From assembly GCA_964653285.1 (NCBI GenBank), contig CAZZEX010000025.1, forward strand, positions 1 to 53,840: 53,840 nt of DNA. The letters run 5' to 3'. The position numbers and the translations under genes were made by a program. This stretch comes from CAZZEX01 sp964653285 (lineage in GTDB: Bacteria; Chloroflexota; Anaerolineae; B4-G1). Below are positions 15,280 to 22,127 of this stretch, piece after piece (position 1 is the stretch's first letter; the number at the start of each line of letters is the position of its first letter). The notes beneath the pieces were generated by a model that had not been told where the DNA came from, made no database searches, and was given only the letters and a program-made list of their open reading frames with translations.

Positions 15280-16266
15280 TCAATCCGTTAATCCTGCCGC
15301 TCCGTGTTCTGTGTTACTCCGCACGTTGGCGATGAAAACATCCTCCAATGACGGGGCGATGACATCCATTGCCCGCACCTGCACACCGGCCTCAGCCAGT
15401 GCCTGCTCGATGTGGGGCTCGTGCTCCGCAATCCCTTCGGCCACTACGTGAATCAACGCGCCATACAGCGCCACCTCCTCGAAACCCCCCTCAATCCCCC
15501 CCACGAGGGGGGAAGCAAGTTGCCGCAGGACGCTGATGGCGACGTCTGGCTGATCACAGTCAATCTCCAATACCTGCCCCTGCATTTCGTGCAGTTTGAT
15601 CTCCTCCGGCGAGCCCTGGGTGATGATGCGCCCGTTGTGAATGAGCGCCAGATCCTGGCAGTGCTCGGCCTCGTCCATGTAATGAGTCGTGACGAGAATG
15701 GTCGTCCCATCCTCGGCTAACTGGTAGAGCAGATCCCAGAAGGCCCGCCGCGAGATGGGGTCCACCCCGGCGGTCGGCTCGTCCAGGAAGAGCATCTCCG
15801 GCTCATGGAGGATCGCTGCGCCCAGGGCCAGCCGCTGCTTCCAGCCGCCGGAGAGGTTGCGCGTCAGTTCCCGCTCCCGCCCCCGGAGCCCTGCCATCCC
15901 GATGGCGAACTGCTTGCGCTGGCGCAGCCGCTCGCCGCGCACGCCGTAGGTGCGCCCGTAGAAGTCGAGGTTCTCGCTCACGGTCAGGTCCCGGTAGAGG
16001 CTGAAACGTTGGGACATGTAGCCGATGTGCTTGCGGATCTCCTCCGCCTGGCGCACGATGTCATACCCCAGCACGGAGGCTTGGCCCGCTGTGGGCCGCA
16101 AAAGACCCAGGAGCATGCGGATGGTCGTCGTCTTGCCCGCGCCATTGGGTCCCAGGAAACCAAAGATTTGTCCGCGCCGGATGTTGAACGTGACCCCATC
16201 CACGGCGGTGAAATCGCCGAACTTTTTGGTCAATTCTGTTACTTCGACAGCATACGGACTGGACAA
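15280..16266 (-). CDS. ABC-2 exporter ATPase, canonical type
   Basis: A 328-residue CcmA/DrrA-type ATPase. Walker A GPNGAGKTT at residues 40-48, Q-loop YMSQRF, signature NLSGGWKQRLAL, Walker B LFLDEPTAGVDP, and switch histidine in TTHYMDEAE. All catalytic elements are present. The C-terminal accessory domain contains SPLVGGIEGGF, an in-frame palindromic repeat (15484-15519) absent from the two related ATPases in this window. It probably pairs with the histidine-less ATPase at 17328-18272, as in the two halves of E. coli YbhF, to drive the permease at 18292. A foreign + strand cassette (16325-17331) now separates it from those genes. The last residues come from a dispersed repeat also found at 38388. 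Confidence 0.92.
   Translation of the reverse strand: MSSPYAVEVTELTKKFGDFTAVDGVTFNIRRGQIFGFLGPNGAGKTTTIRMLLGLLRPTAGQASVLGYDIVRQAEEIRKHIGYMSQRFSLYRDLTVSENLDFYGRTYGVRGERLRQRKQFAIGMAGLRGRERELTRNLSGGWKQRLALGAAILHEPEMLFLDEPTAGVDPISRRAFWDLLYQLAEDGTTILVTTHYMDEAEHCQDLALIHNGRIITQGSPEEIKLHEMQGQVLEIDCDQPDVAISVLRQLASPLVGGIEGGFEEVALYGALIHVVAEGIAEHEPHIEQALAEAGVQVRAMDVIAPSLEDVFIANVRSNTEHGAAGLTD
15484..15519 (-). repeat. Palindromic repeat inserted in an ABC ATPase gene
   Basis: ACCCCCCTCAATCCCCCCCA followed by CGAGGGGGGA; the C-runs and G-run can pair. Translated on the minus strand it gives SPLVGGIEGG, nearly the same peptide as SPLVGGMQGG in the nnr gene at 39990-40046. Confidence 0.85.
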
Positions 16267-16288
16267 AGGCAGCCTCCAAGTTTATAAT
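16260..16288 (+). promoter_or_regulatory. Promoter for the DUF5678/protease cassette
   Basis: TGGACA (16260-16265), 17-bp spacer, TATAAT (16283-16288) on the + strand. It overlaps the first codons of the divergent ATPase gene (start 16266). Confidence 0.65.
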
Positions 16289-16324
16289 AGAGTTGCATCA
16301 GCAGAATGGATGGAGGAACTCGAA

Positions 16325-16603
16325 ATGGGCGTGCCAACTGTTGAACCGGTGTCGCAACGATATTGGGATGATATGCGCTGGGCCCGCGAGCACAGCACCG
16401 AACTCCACGAACGCTTCGGGGAGGATAGCCCCCACGGTGAGAGCATCTGGATTGCCATCTACAATAAAGAGGTGGTTGGATGGGGACCTGACATGGTAGA
16501 AGCAGAGAGGATGGCTGTTGAAAAGACTGGCGTGGGTACCAGAGAGATTTTCGTAAAATTTATTGAGAGAGGGACGCCAATCTATGGCCAACTTACACTT
16601 TGA
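16325..16603 (+). CDS. DUF5678-like small protein, first of a tandem pair
   Basis: A 92-residue soluble protein. GGAGG at 16312-16316 selects ATG 16325. Its pattern is RYWDDMRWAREHSTELHERFGED, then WIAIYNKEVVGWGPD, then ERMAVEKTGVGTREIFVKFI. A W..I.(Y/F)NK.V...G motif followed by an Ala/Val-rich helix is what I know from DUF5678 proteins, which have no assigned function and often sit beside retropepsin-like proteases. The next gene is a paralogue with the same motifs in the same order, so the pair arose by tandem duplication. Its promoter is at 16260-16288. The cassette runs against the surrounding ABC genes. Confidence 0.72.
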   Translation: MGVPTVEPVSQRYWDDMRWAREHSTELHERFGEDSPHGESIWIAIYNKEVVGWGPDMVEAERMAVEKTGVGTREIFVKFIERGTPIYGQLTL

Positions 16604-16621
16604 CATAGGGTGGAGGGAAAG

Positions 16622-16876
16622 ATGAGTGCGCAGACTGTCGTGCGAGAACCGCAGCGCTACTGGGATGACGTGGAGTGGATGCGCCAAAATGCTACCGAAC
16701 TTTATCGCAAGTACGGGATAGATGACGCCATTATCTGGTTGGCCATCTTTAACAAACAAGTGCTGGCTCATGGCCGTGACCTCGGAGAAGTCGAAAGAAT
16801 TGCCGTGCAAAAGTCAAGGAAGCCGGCCGACGAGATTTTCACTGATTGCCTCGTGGGGGTATCAATCATTCTATGA
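16622..16876 (+). CDS. DUF5678-like small protein, second of a tandem pair
   Basis: An 84-residue paralogue of the preceding gene (RYWDDVEWMRQNATELYRKYG, WLAIFNKQVLAHGRDLG, VQKSRKPADEIF). GGAGGG at 16610-16615 lies 6 bases before ATG 16622. Its TGA overlaps the ATG of the aspartic-protease-like gene (ATGA at 16873-16876), so the two are translationally coupled. No catalytic residues are obvious. A tether or regulator of the protease is a plausible but untested role. In other genomes single DUF5678 copies are common, so a doubled copy is somewhat unusual. Confidence 0.75.
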   Translation: MSAQTVVREPQRYWDDVEWMRQNATELYRKYGIDDAIIWLAIFNKQVLAHGRDLGEVERIAVQKSRKPADEIFTDCLVGVSIIL

Positions 16877-17331
16877 TCAATCTGCATTTTACCACGCACA
16901 GAATCGTGAGTGCCCGGTATAGCAATGTGCCCATCACGGTCATTCGCCTGAAGGGGTGGATGAAACTTTTGCGGACAGATGACATGTTTGGTGAGGCCCG
17001 ACACGCCATCATTGACACGGGTGCTTTCGTCTCTATCGTCCCGCTACACATCTGGCAGGGTTTGGCTGTTAGCATCAGTGCCGATAGTGTCACCTTCGGT
17101 GGTATCAATCCGCATCCTGAATGCCAGGTTTCGGCCGTGTTAGGCCAGGTCACCGGTATTCTCGTGGATTGAGAGAGCCATCTTAGCCCAGAGTTTGTCT
17201 TCCCTGCTTTCCTTGCCAAAACCGATCAGGTACCCCTCGTCCTTGGCTTTGCCAATCTGCTCTCCAGGTTCAAAATCTGCTTCGATTACGAAAACAAACA
17301 AGCCTTCGCCCTCCCCACCGGCGCCGGCTAA
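16873..17331 (+). pseudogene. Retropepsin-like aspartic protease with an in-frame TGA
   Basis: The product contains HAIIDTGAFVSIVPLHIW, the catalytic Asp-Thr-Gly loop of single-domain (retroviral-type) aspartic proteases, and later VPLVLGFANLLSRF, matching the family's second hydrophobic-hydrophobic-Gly segment. TGA at 17170-17172 interrupts it after GILVD. The same frame then continues for 52 codons (ESHLSPEFVFPAFLAKTDQ onward) to TAA at 17329-17331, where it overlaps the convergent ATPase gene by 4 bases. A single substitution therefore truncates it, removing the Leu-Gly motif that closes the active-site fold. Other genes here use TGA as a normal stop, so a nonsense mutation is likelier than recoding, although a sequencing error is possible. 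Confidence 0.75.
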
Positions 17332-18272
17332 CCTGCCTCCGTCCGCTTACGTATCAGTGAGATGAACGCCTCCTCCATCCGCGGGCGGGTCTGGCGCAGC
17401 CCCCGCACGACGATCCCCGCACCACTCAACGTGTCTTGGATGATCGGTGCGCATCGTGCAGCACCATCTACGAACACGTGCAGCAGATCGCCGTAAGTCT
17501 GCACCTCCAGCACACCGGGAAGGTTCTCGATGACCCGGCTCGCCTCCCGCAGCCGGTCGGGTCGCAGTTCCAGCAACTCCCCCTCCACCAGCCCCTTGAT
17601 CCGCTCCGGCGTGTCGCAGACGACGATGTTCCCCTCGAACATCAGCCCCGCCCGTGAGCACCGCTCCGCCTCGTCCATATACGGGGTGCTGACGAAAAGG
17701 GTCACCCCCTGCAAGTGAAGTTCGGTCAGGATGTCCCAGAACTCGCGCCGCGAGACCGGGTCCACGCCGGTGGTCGGCTCGTCCAGGAAGATAACCTCAG
17801 GCTGGTGAATCAGCGTGCAGGCCAGGGCCAGTTTCTTCTGCATGCCGCCCGACAGATGGGCCGCGCGCCGCTTTTGAAACTCGGTCAAGCGGGCGAACTT
17901 TAGCAAACGGGCGATGCGCTCCTCCCGCTCCTGCCGTCCGACCTGGAAAATGTCGGCAAAGAAGGTCAAATTCTCCAGCACCGTCAGATCGCCGTAGAGC
18001 GAGAACTGCTGTGCCATGTAGCCGATGCGTTTCTTGATCTCCTCCGCCTCCTTCACCGTGTCGAACCCGGCGACCTGGGCGTGGCCCTCGCTGGGATCCA
18101 TAATCGCGCACAACATACGGATCGTCGTCGTCTTGCCCGCCCCATCCGGCCCCAGCAGCCCGAAAATCTCGCCGCGCCGGATGCTCAAGTCGAGCCCGTC
18201 TACGGCAGCAACTTTCTTGAACCGCTTTACCAGGTTATGCGTTTCTATGACGCATTGTTGTTCATTGTTCAT
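17328..18272 (-). CDS. ABC-2 exporter ATPase lacking the switch histidine
   Basis: A 314-residue ATPase. Walker A reads GPDGAGKTT, Q-loop YMAQQFSLY, signature HLSGGMQKKLAL and Walker B IFLDEPTTGVDP. The usual TTHYMDEAE is STPYMDEAERC, so proline replaces the switch histidine. The GPDGAGKTT and PYMDEAE pair marks the same subtype as 21158-22120 and recalls one half of the fused E. coli ATPase YbhF. It is probably the regulatory or weakly active member of an asymmetric pair with a canonical ATPase. The start MNNEQ comes from the heptamer repeat at 18261-18288. It follows the permease gene by 19 bases. Confidence 0.9.
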   Translation of the reverse strand: MNNEQQCVIETHNLVKRFKKVAAVDGLDLSIRRGEIFGLLGPDGAGKTTTIRMLCAIMDPSEGHAQVAGFDTVKEAEEIKKRIGYMAQQFSLYGDLTVLENLTFFADIFQVGRQEREERIARLLKFARLTEFQKRRAAHLSGGMQKKLALACTLIHQPEVIFLDEPTTGVDPVSRREFWDILTELHLQGVTLFVSTPYMDEAERCSRAGLMFEGNIVVCDTPERIKGLVEGELLELRPDRLREASRVIENLPGVLEVQTYGDLLHVFVDGAARCAPIIQDTLSGAGIVVRGLRQTRPRMEEAFISLIRKRTEAG

Positions 18273-18288
18273 TGCTCATTGTTCATTG
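18261..18288 (-). repeat. Heptamer repeat at the start of an ABC ATPase gene
   Basis: TTCATTG, TTCATTG, CTCATTG, TTCATTG in succession. On the minus strand these are CAATGAA units that fill the permease-ATPase junction and supply the MNNEQ start. Confidence 0.9.
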
Positions 18289-18291
18289 CCA

Positions 18292-19413
18292 TCATTCCAA
18301 CCGCTTGCGGAACCGTGTCGCCGCAAAGGCCATGATCACCGCACCGAAAACAGCCAAAGCCACCACCTGCTCCGCCAGCACCTTCAGCCCCACCCCTTTG
18401 AGCATGATACCCCGGATGACGTCCAGCATATACCGCAACGGAATCAGGTAACTGATCGCCCGCAGGAAGTCCGGCATAGCCTCGATGGGGAAGAAGAAGC
18501 CGGCCAGGAAGATGGAGGGCAGCAGCATCATCCACACCATCAACATCGCCTCTTGCTGGGTATTGGTCACGCTGGAGACAAAGATGCCGACACCCAGCGA
18601 GGTCATCAGGGAAAGCGCCGCCAGAAGCAGCAACAGGGAGAGGCTACCATGGATAGGCACGCCGAACCAGAACACACCCAGGGCCAACACTTCCAACACA
18701 TCGAAGAAGGCGACGAACACGTAGGGAATCACCTTCCCCACGATCAGTTCGATGGGGCGAATGGGGGTCACCATCAGTTGCTCAATCGTGCCCTGCTCTC
18801 GCTCGCGCACGATAGCCAGCGAGGTCAGCATGACGGTGAGCGTGAAGAGTACCATCGCAATCAGTCCCGGTATCATAAAATTGACGCTTTTCATCGCCGG
18901 GTTGTACCAGACGCGGGGATGGACCTCCAGGGCGGTCATCTCTTCCAGCGAGACCCCCAGTCGTTGCTTGATGAGCTGCATGCTTTGCGCCTGCTCCACT
19001 TGCTGAGAGGCGGCGTAGACAGTGTTAGCCACGTTGGGATCGGAGCCGTCAATAACGAAGGCCACGTCCGCCTTCCGCCCGGCGGCCACGTCCGCCCCGT
19101 AGCCGGCCGGGATGATCAGCCCGGCTCGTACCTGCCCGCCGTCCACCAGCCGTGCCAGCGCCTCCTCGTCCTCCACGTAGCCGACGATGTCGAAGTAGTT
19201 GGAGGCGCGGTAGGCTTCGACCAGTTCCCGGCTCCGGGGTGTGTGATCCCCGTCCAGCACCGCCGTGCGCAGATGCTCCACATCGGTGGTGGCGGCGTAT
19301 CCCAGGAGAACGAGTTGTACGATTGGGATCAGGAACATCACTGCCAGCGTGCGCCGGTCGCGCACGATGTGCAACAACTCTTTGCGGGCGATGGTGAGCG
19401 TGCGTCCGATCAT
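18292..19413 (-). CDS. ABC-2 type exporter permease (YbhS/YbhR-like)
   Basis: A 373-residue permease. An N-terminal helix after KELLHIVRDRRTLAVMFLIP (the KE..xxRDxRTL entry motif of this family) precedes a roughly 140-residue extracytoplasmic domain (PRSRELVEAYRASNYFD to NTVYAAS). Five membrane segments then follow from about residue 178, with SLAIVREREQGTIEQLMVTP between the second and third helices, the conserved RExGTxEQLxxxP coupling motif. It overlaps the upstream TetR gene by 4 bases (ATGA). Only one permease occurs in this operon, so it may homodimerise or pair with one from the neighbouring operon. The substrate is unknown. Related exporters expel drugs or cations. Confidence 0.92.
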   Translation of the reverse strand: MIGRTLTIARKELLHIVRDRRTLAVMFLIPIVQLVLLGYAATTDVEHLRTAVLDGDHTPRSRELVEAYRASNYFDIVGYVEDEEALARLVDGGQVRAGLIIPAGYGADVAAGRKADVAFVIDGSDPNVANTVYAASQQVEQAQSMQLIKQRLGVSLEEMTALEVHPRVWYNPAMKSVNFMIPGLIAMVLFTLTVMLTSLAIVREREQGTIEQLMVTPIRPIELIVGKVIPYVFVAFFDVLEVLALGVFWFGVPIHGSLSLLLLLAALSLMTSLGVGIFVSSVTNTQQEAMLMVWMMLLPSIFLAGFFFPIEAMPDFLRAISYLIPLRYMLDVIRGIMLKGVGLKVLAEQVVALAVFGAVIMAFAATRFRKRLE

Positions 19414-20033
19414 TTCTCCGCCTCCCCCGGCCTCAGGCCGTCGAAAACGAGCGTTGTCAGTACCTCCGGCACATCATCCCACCCCGATTGGAGCGGCTCA
19501 TCGCCCAGGATGCACAAGACGAGCATGCCGACGAACACACCCTGTATCGCGCGCACCGTCAGCGGCACATTGACCGGTCGTATGTGTCCCGACTCGATCC
19601 GCGCCTGCACGTACTGTTCCAGCATCGTCGCGATGCGCAACACGTACTGCTGGTAGAAACTCTCGCGCAGTTCCGGGTTCGCCAACACCTCCGGCAGGAT
19701 GGCCTGAAGCATCTCCTGGCCTTGCTGGATGCGGGTCGCGCGGTAGCGAAAGGTAGCGACGAAGAAATCGCGGACATCGCCTTGCAGCGCCTCCATCAGT
19801 TCCTCGTCCAGGGAGTCCAACTCGGCCAGGCGGGTCATGATGCCGATCAGCAAGTCAGACTTGTTGGTAAAATAGTTGTAGATGGTGCCCTCGGCTATGC
19901 CAGCTGTCCTGGCGATCTCCCTGGTGCTGGCGCGGTGAAACCCCTTCTCGGCGAACACAGCGGTGGCGGCATCGAGAATCTGATTGCACCGCGCTTCGAT
20001 CAGTTGTTGTCGTATCGGGTCTTGAGCAGACAT
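19410..20033 (-). CDS. TetR-family repressor of the exporter operon
   Basis: Starts at ATG 20033 (MSAQDPIRQQ), with AAGGAGGG just upstream on the minus strand. The longer frame begins inside the operator. The DNA-binding domain is typical: ILDAATAVFAEKGFHRAST, then REIARTAGIAEGTIYNYF (recognition helix), then NKSDLL. The C-terminal ligand-binding helices diverge as usual. It is the first gene of an operon followed by permease and ATPase, the same arrangement as CecR (YbiH) beside ybhGFSR in E. coli. An array of palindromic half-sites lies between its -10 box and start, so autorepression is likely. Confidence 0.93.
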   Translation of the reverse strand: MSAQDPIRQQLIEARCNQILDAATAVFAEKGFHRASTREIARTAGIAEGTIYNYFTNKSDLLIGIMTRLAELDSLDEELMEALQGDVRDFFVATFRYRATRIQQGQEMLQAILPEVLANPELRESFYQQYVLRIATMLEQYVQARIESGHIRPVNVPLTVRAIQGVFVGMLVLCILGDEPLQSGWDDVPEVLTTLVFDGLRPGEAEK

Positions 20034-20050
20034 CCGGCCCTCCTTTTGAT

Positions 20051-20118
20051 TGAGTTCCCACTCATTTATGTGAGTGGTCACTCAGTCACATTGTACACCG
20101 GGGAGGGAGGCTTGTCAA
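20051..20118 (-). promoter_or_regulatory. Promoter with four alternating TetR half-sites
   Basis: Minus strand TTGACA (20113-20118), 17-bp spacer, TACAAT (20090-20095). Between the -10 box and the TetR start are TGAGT (20051), CACTCA (20059), TGAGTG (20071) and CACTCA (20079). These form three overlapping palindromes, including TGAGTGGTCACTCA. This is a strong candidate operator. Confidence 0.82.
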
Positions 20119-20165
20119 GAGAATGTGAAATTTTTAAGGTGCAATGCGTGGTGGGGCAACTCGTC

Positions 20166-21104
20166 CTACTGCGTGACCGATGAAATAAAGACGTCCTCCA
20201 GCGTCGGGGCGATCCATTCGATGGTATGCACCCTAACCCCAGCTTCTTCCAGCAGCGCCCTGACCGGTTGCTTGAACGCTTCCGCATCGGGCACGACGGC
20301 GTGGATCTGCGCGCCGTAGAAGGCAACTTCGTCACGCGGCAATCGACCGCTCTCCTGGGCACTCTTCAGCACGCGCATCGCCCGCTCTGGGTCGAGCGTG
20401 TTGATCTCCAAAACCTGCCCGCGCATCTCGGTCTCTTTGAGTTGGCCGGGAGTATCTAGCGCCACCAGCCGCCCCTGGCTGATAAAGCCGACCCGCTGGC
20501 ATAGTTCGGCCTCGTCCATATAGTGGGTGGTGACCAGAACGGTCACGTCCTTCTTGGCCATAGCATAGATCAACCCCCAAAAATCGCGCCGGCTGATGGG
20601 GTCCACCCCGGCGGTAGGCTCGTCCAGGAAGACGACTTTGGGCTTGTGGACGATGGCGCAGCCCAGGGCCAACCGTTGCTTCCAGCCGCCGGAGAGATTG
20701 GCGGTTAATTCGTTCTCGCGCCCTTGCAGCCCGGCCATCTCAATGATCTCGGCCTGGCGCTGTTGCAACTCGTCTCGTCGCAGCCCGTAGGCCTGACCAT
20801 AAAAGCGGATGTTTTCGCGGGCGGTGAGATCGTTGTACAGCGTGAAGAGTTGCGACATGTAGCCGACGTGGGCCTGCATCGCTTTGGTCTCGGTGCTCGG
20901 ATTGTATCCCAGCACGCGAGCGCTGCCCTCCGTGATCTTGAGCAAGCCCAGCAACAAACGGATCGTCGTCGTCTTGCCCGCGCCGTTGGGGCCCAGCCAG
21001 CCGTAGACCTCGCCCTGTTTCACGCGGAAACTGACGTGATCCACGGCGACAAAGTCGCCGAAACGTTTGGTCAGGTTCTCAACCTCGATGGTATAATTGT
21101 TCAT
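20166..21104 (-). CDS. ABC-2 exporter ATPase, canonical type
   Basis: A 312-residue ATPase with GPNGAGKTT (Walker A), YMSQLFTLY (Q-loop), NLSGGWKQRLAL (signature), VFLDEPTAGVDP (Walker B) and VTTHYMDEAE with the switch histidine. It belongs to the same subtype as 15280-16266 and 25696-26640. It is the last gene of the second exporter operon and should pair with the histidine-less ATPase immediately upstream (21158-22120). ATG 21104 is preceded by GGAGAT on the minus strand. The spacer between the two ATPase genes holds a hairpin repeat. Confidence 0.93.
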   Translation of the reverse strand: MNNYTIEVENLTKRFGDFVAVDHVSFRVKQGEVYGWLGPNGAGKTTTIRLLLGLLKITEGSARVLGYNPSTETKAMQAHVGYMSQLFTLYNDLTARENIRFYGQAYGLRRDELQQRQAEIIEMAGLQGRENELTANLSGGWKQRLALGCAIVHKPKVVFLDEPTAGVDPISRRDFWGLIYAMAKKDVTVLVTTHYMDEAELCQRVGFISQGRLVALDTPGQLKETEMRGQVLEINTLDPERAMRVLKSAQESGRLPRDEVAFYGAQIHAVVPDAEAFKQPVRALLEEAGVRVHTIEWIAPTLEDVFISSVTQ

Positions 21105-21131
21105 GGTTGCAGATCTCCTATCACGTTTCGC

Positions 21132-21162
21132 GGTAGGGGCGACTCGGCGAGTCGCCCCTACC
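21132..21162. repeat. Perfect hairpin repeat between two ATPase genes
   Basis: GGTAGGGGCGACTC (21132-21145) and its complement (21149-21162) around a 3-base loop, followed by a partial further copy (GGTCGCCCCTAC). It overlaps the end of the upstream ATPase gene and encodes its last residues and stop. It shares the GTAGGGGC/GCCCCTAC ends of the 78-bp repeats. Confidence 0.93.
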
Positions 21163-22120
21163 CGGTCGCCCCTACTCGTTGCCTGCGGATGAGGGAGATG
21201 AAAGCTTCTTCCATCCGAGGCTCAATCTCGCGCATCCCTTCGCAGGTGACCCCCTGGGCGGATAGCGCGGTTTCGATCTCTCGCTTGCGTCTTTCTACGT
21301 CATCCACAAAGACGTGAAGCATCGCGCCGTAGGTTTGTACTTCCAACACCCCCTCCAATTCGGGAACAAGCTGCCAGGCGGGCACAAAGTTCGCGGGGGT
21401 GAACTCGAGCAGGCGGCCCGGCACCATACGTTTGATCGTCTCCGGCGAATCGTGAGCGACGAGTTGGCCCTGGTACATCAACCCCACCCAGTTGCAGCGC
21501 TCCGCTTCGTCCATATAGGGGGTGCAGACAAAGATCGTCGTCCCTTTTTCCGTGCGCAGGTCGCCCAGCATGTTCCAGAACTCGCGCCGGCTGACCGGGT
21601 CCACGCCCAGAGTAGGCTCGTCCAGCATCACCACTTGAGGCTCGTGGATCAGGCTGCACGCCAGCGCCAGTTTTTTCTTCATCCCCCCGGAGAGTTGGTC
21701 TCCCCGCCGGTTGGTAAAATCGCTCAGGCCGGCGAACTCTAGCAGTTCCGGGATGCGCTTCCGCTGTTCCTCCCGGCTGGCTCCCTGGACGTTGGCGAAG
21801 AAGCGCATGTTCTCAATCACCGTCAGATCGCCAGGGAGGGCGAATTGCTGGGCGATGTAGCCCACGCGCTCGCGGATGTCGTAGGTATCGCGCATAGAGT
21901 CGTAGCCCAGGATGCGGCTCTCGCCGGCGGTGCGCTTGAGCAGCCCCAGGATGACGCGCGTCGTCGTTGTTTTTCCCGCCCCGTCCGGCCCGATGAGGCC
22001 GTAGGTCTCGCCGCGCCGCACTTGCAGCGTCACGCCGTCCACAGCCGTCACCGCGCCGCGCCTGGTCTTGAACCGTTTCACCAAATCTTGGGTAAAGATG
22101 GTCACCTCGCCACTCATCAA
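21158..22120 (-). CDS. ABC-2 exporter ATPase lacking the switch histidine
   Basis: A 320-residue ATPase. Walker A is GPDGAGKTTTTRV, Q-loop YIAQQFALP, signature QLSGGMKKKLAL and Walker B VMLDEPTLGVDP. The switch region reads VCTPYMDEAERC, with Pro where His is expected. It is a close counterpart of 17328-18272. It should form an asymmetric pair with the canonical ATPase downstream. Its C-terminal RVGATG and the TAG stop are encoded by a GTAGGGGC repeat, so the native end may have been replaced. It starts 7 bases after the stop of the permease gene upstream. Confidence 0.92.
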   Translation of the reverse strand: MMSGEVTIFTQDLVKRFKTRRGAVTAVDGVTLQVRRGETYGLIGPDGAGKTTTTRVILGLLKRTAGESRILGYDSMRDTYDIRERVGYIAQQFALPGDLTVIENMRFFANVQGASREEQRKRIPELLEFAGLSDFTNRRGDQLSGGMKKKLALACSLIHEPQVVMLDEPTLGVDPVSRREFWNMLGDLRTEKGTTIFVCTPYMDEAERCNWVGLMYQGQLVAHDSPETIKRMVPGRLLEFTPANFVPAWQLVPELEGVLEVQTYGAMLHVFVDDVERRKREIETALSAQGVTCEGMREIEPRMEEAFISLIRRQRVGATG

Positions 22121-22127
22121 CTACTCC

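Noticed and set aside
13832..15283. Upstream TTG start (15283) for the second HlyD gene
   Set aside because: The extra 24 residues are Thr-rich, derive from a repeat region, lack a ribosome binding site and would bury the membrane anchor; ATG 15211 is better.
17170..17172. Selenocysteine or TGA recoding in the aspartic protease
   Set aside because: No hairpin resembling a selenocysteine insertion element was recognised, retropepsin-like proteases are not selenoproteins, and TGA ends many other genes here.
18025..19656. A 543-codon + strand frame over the exporter permease and TetR
   Set aside because: Extremely His/Gln-rich translation, antisense to well-supported genes with proper starts.
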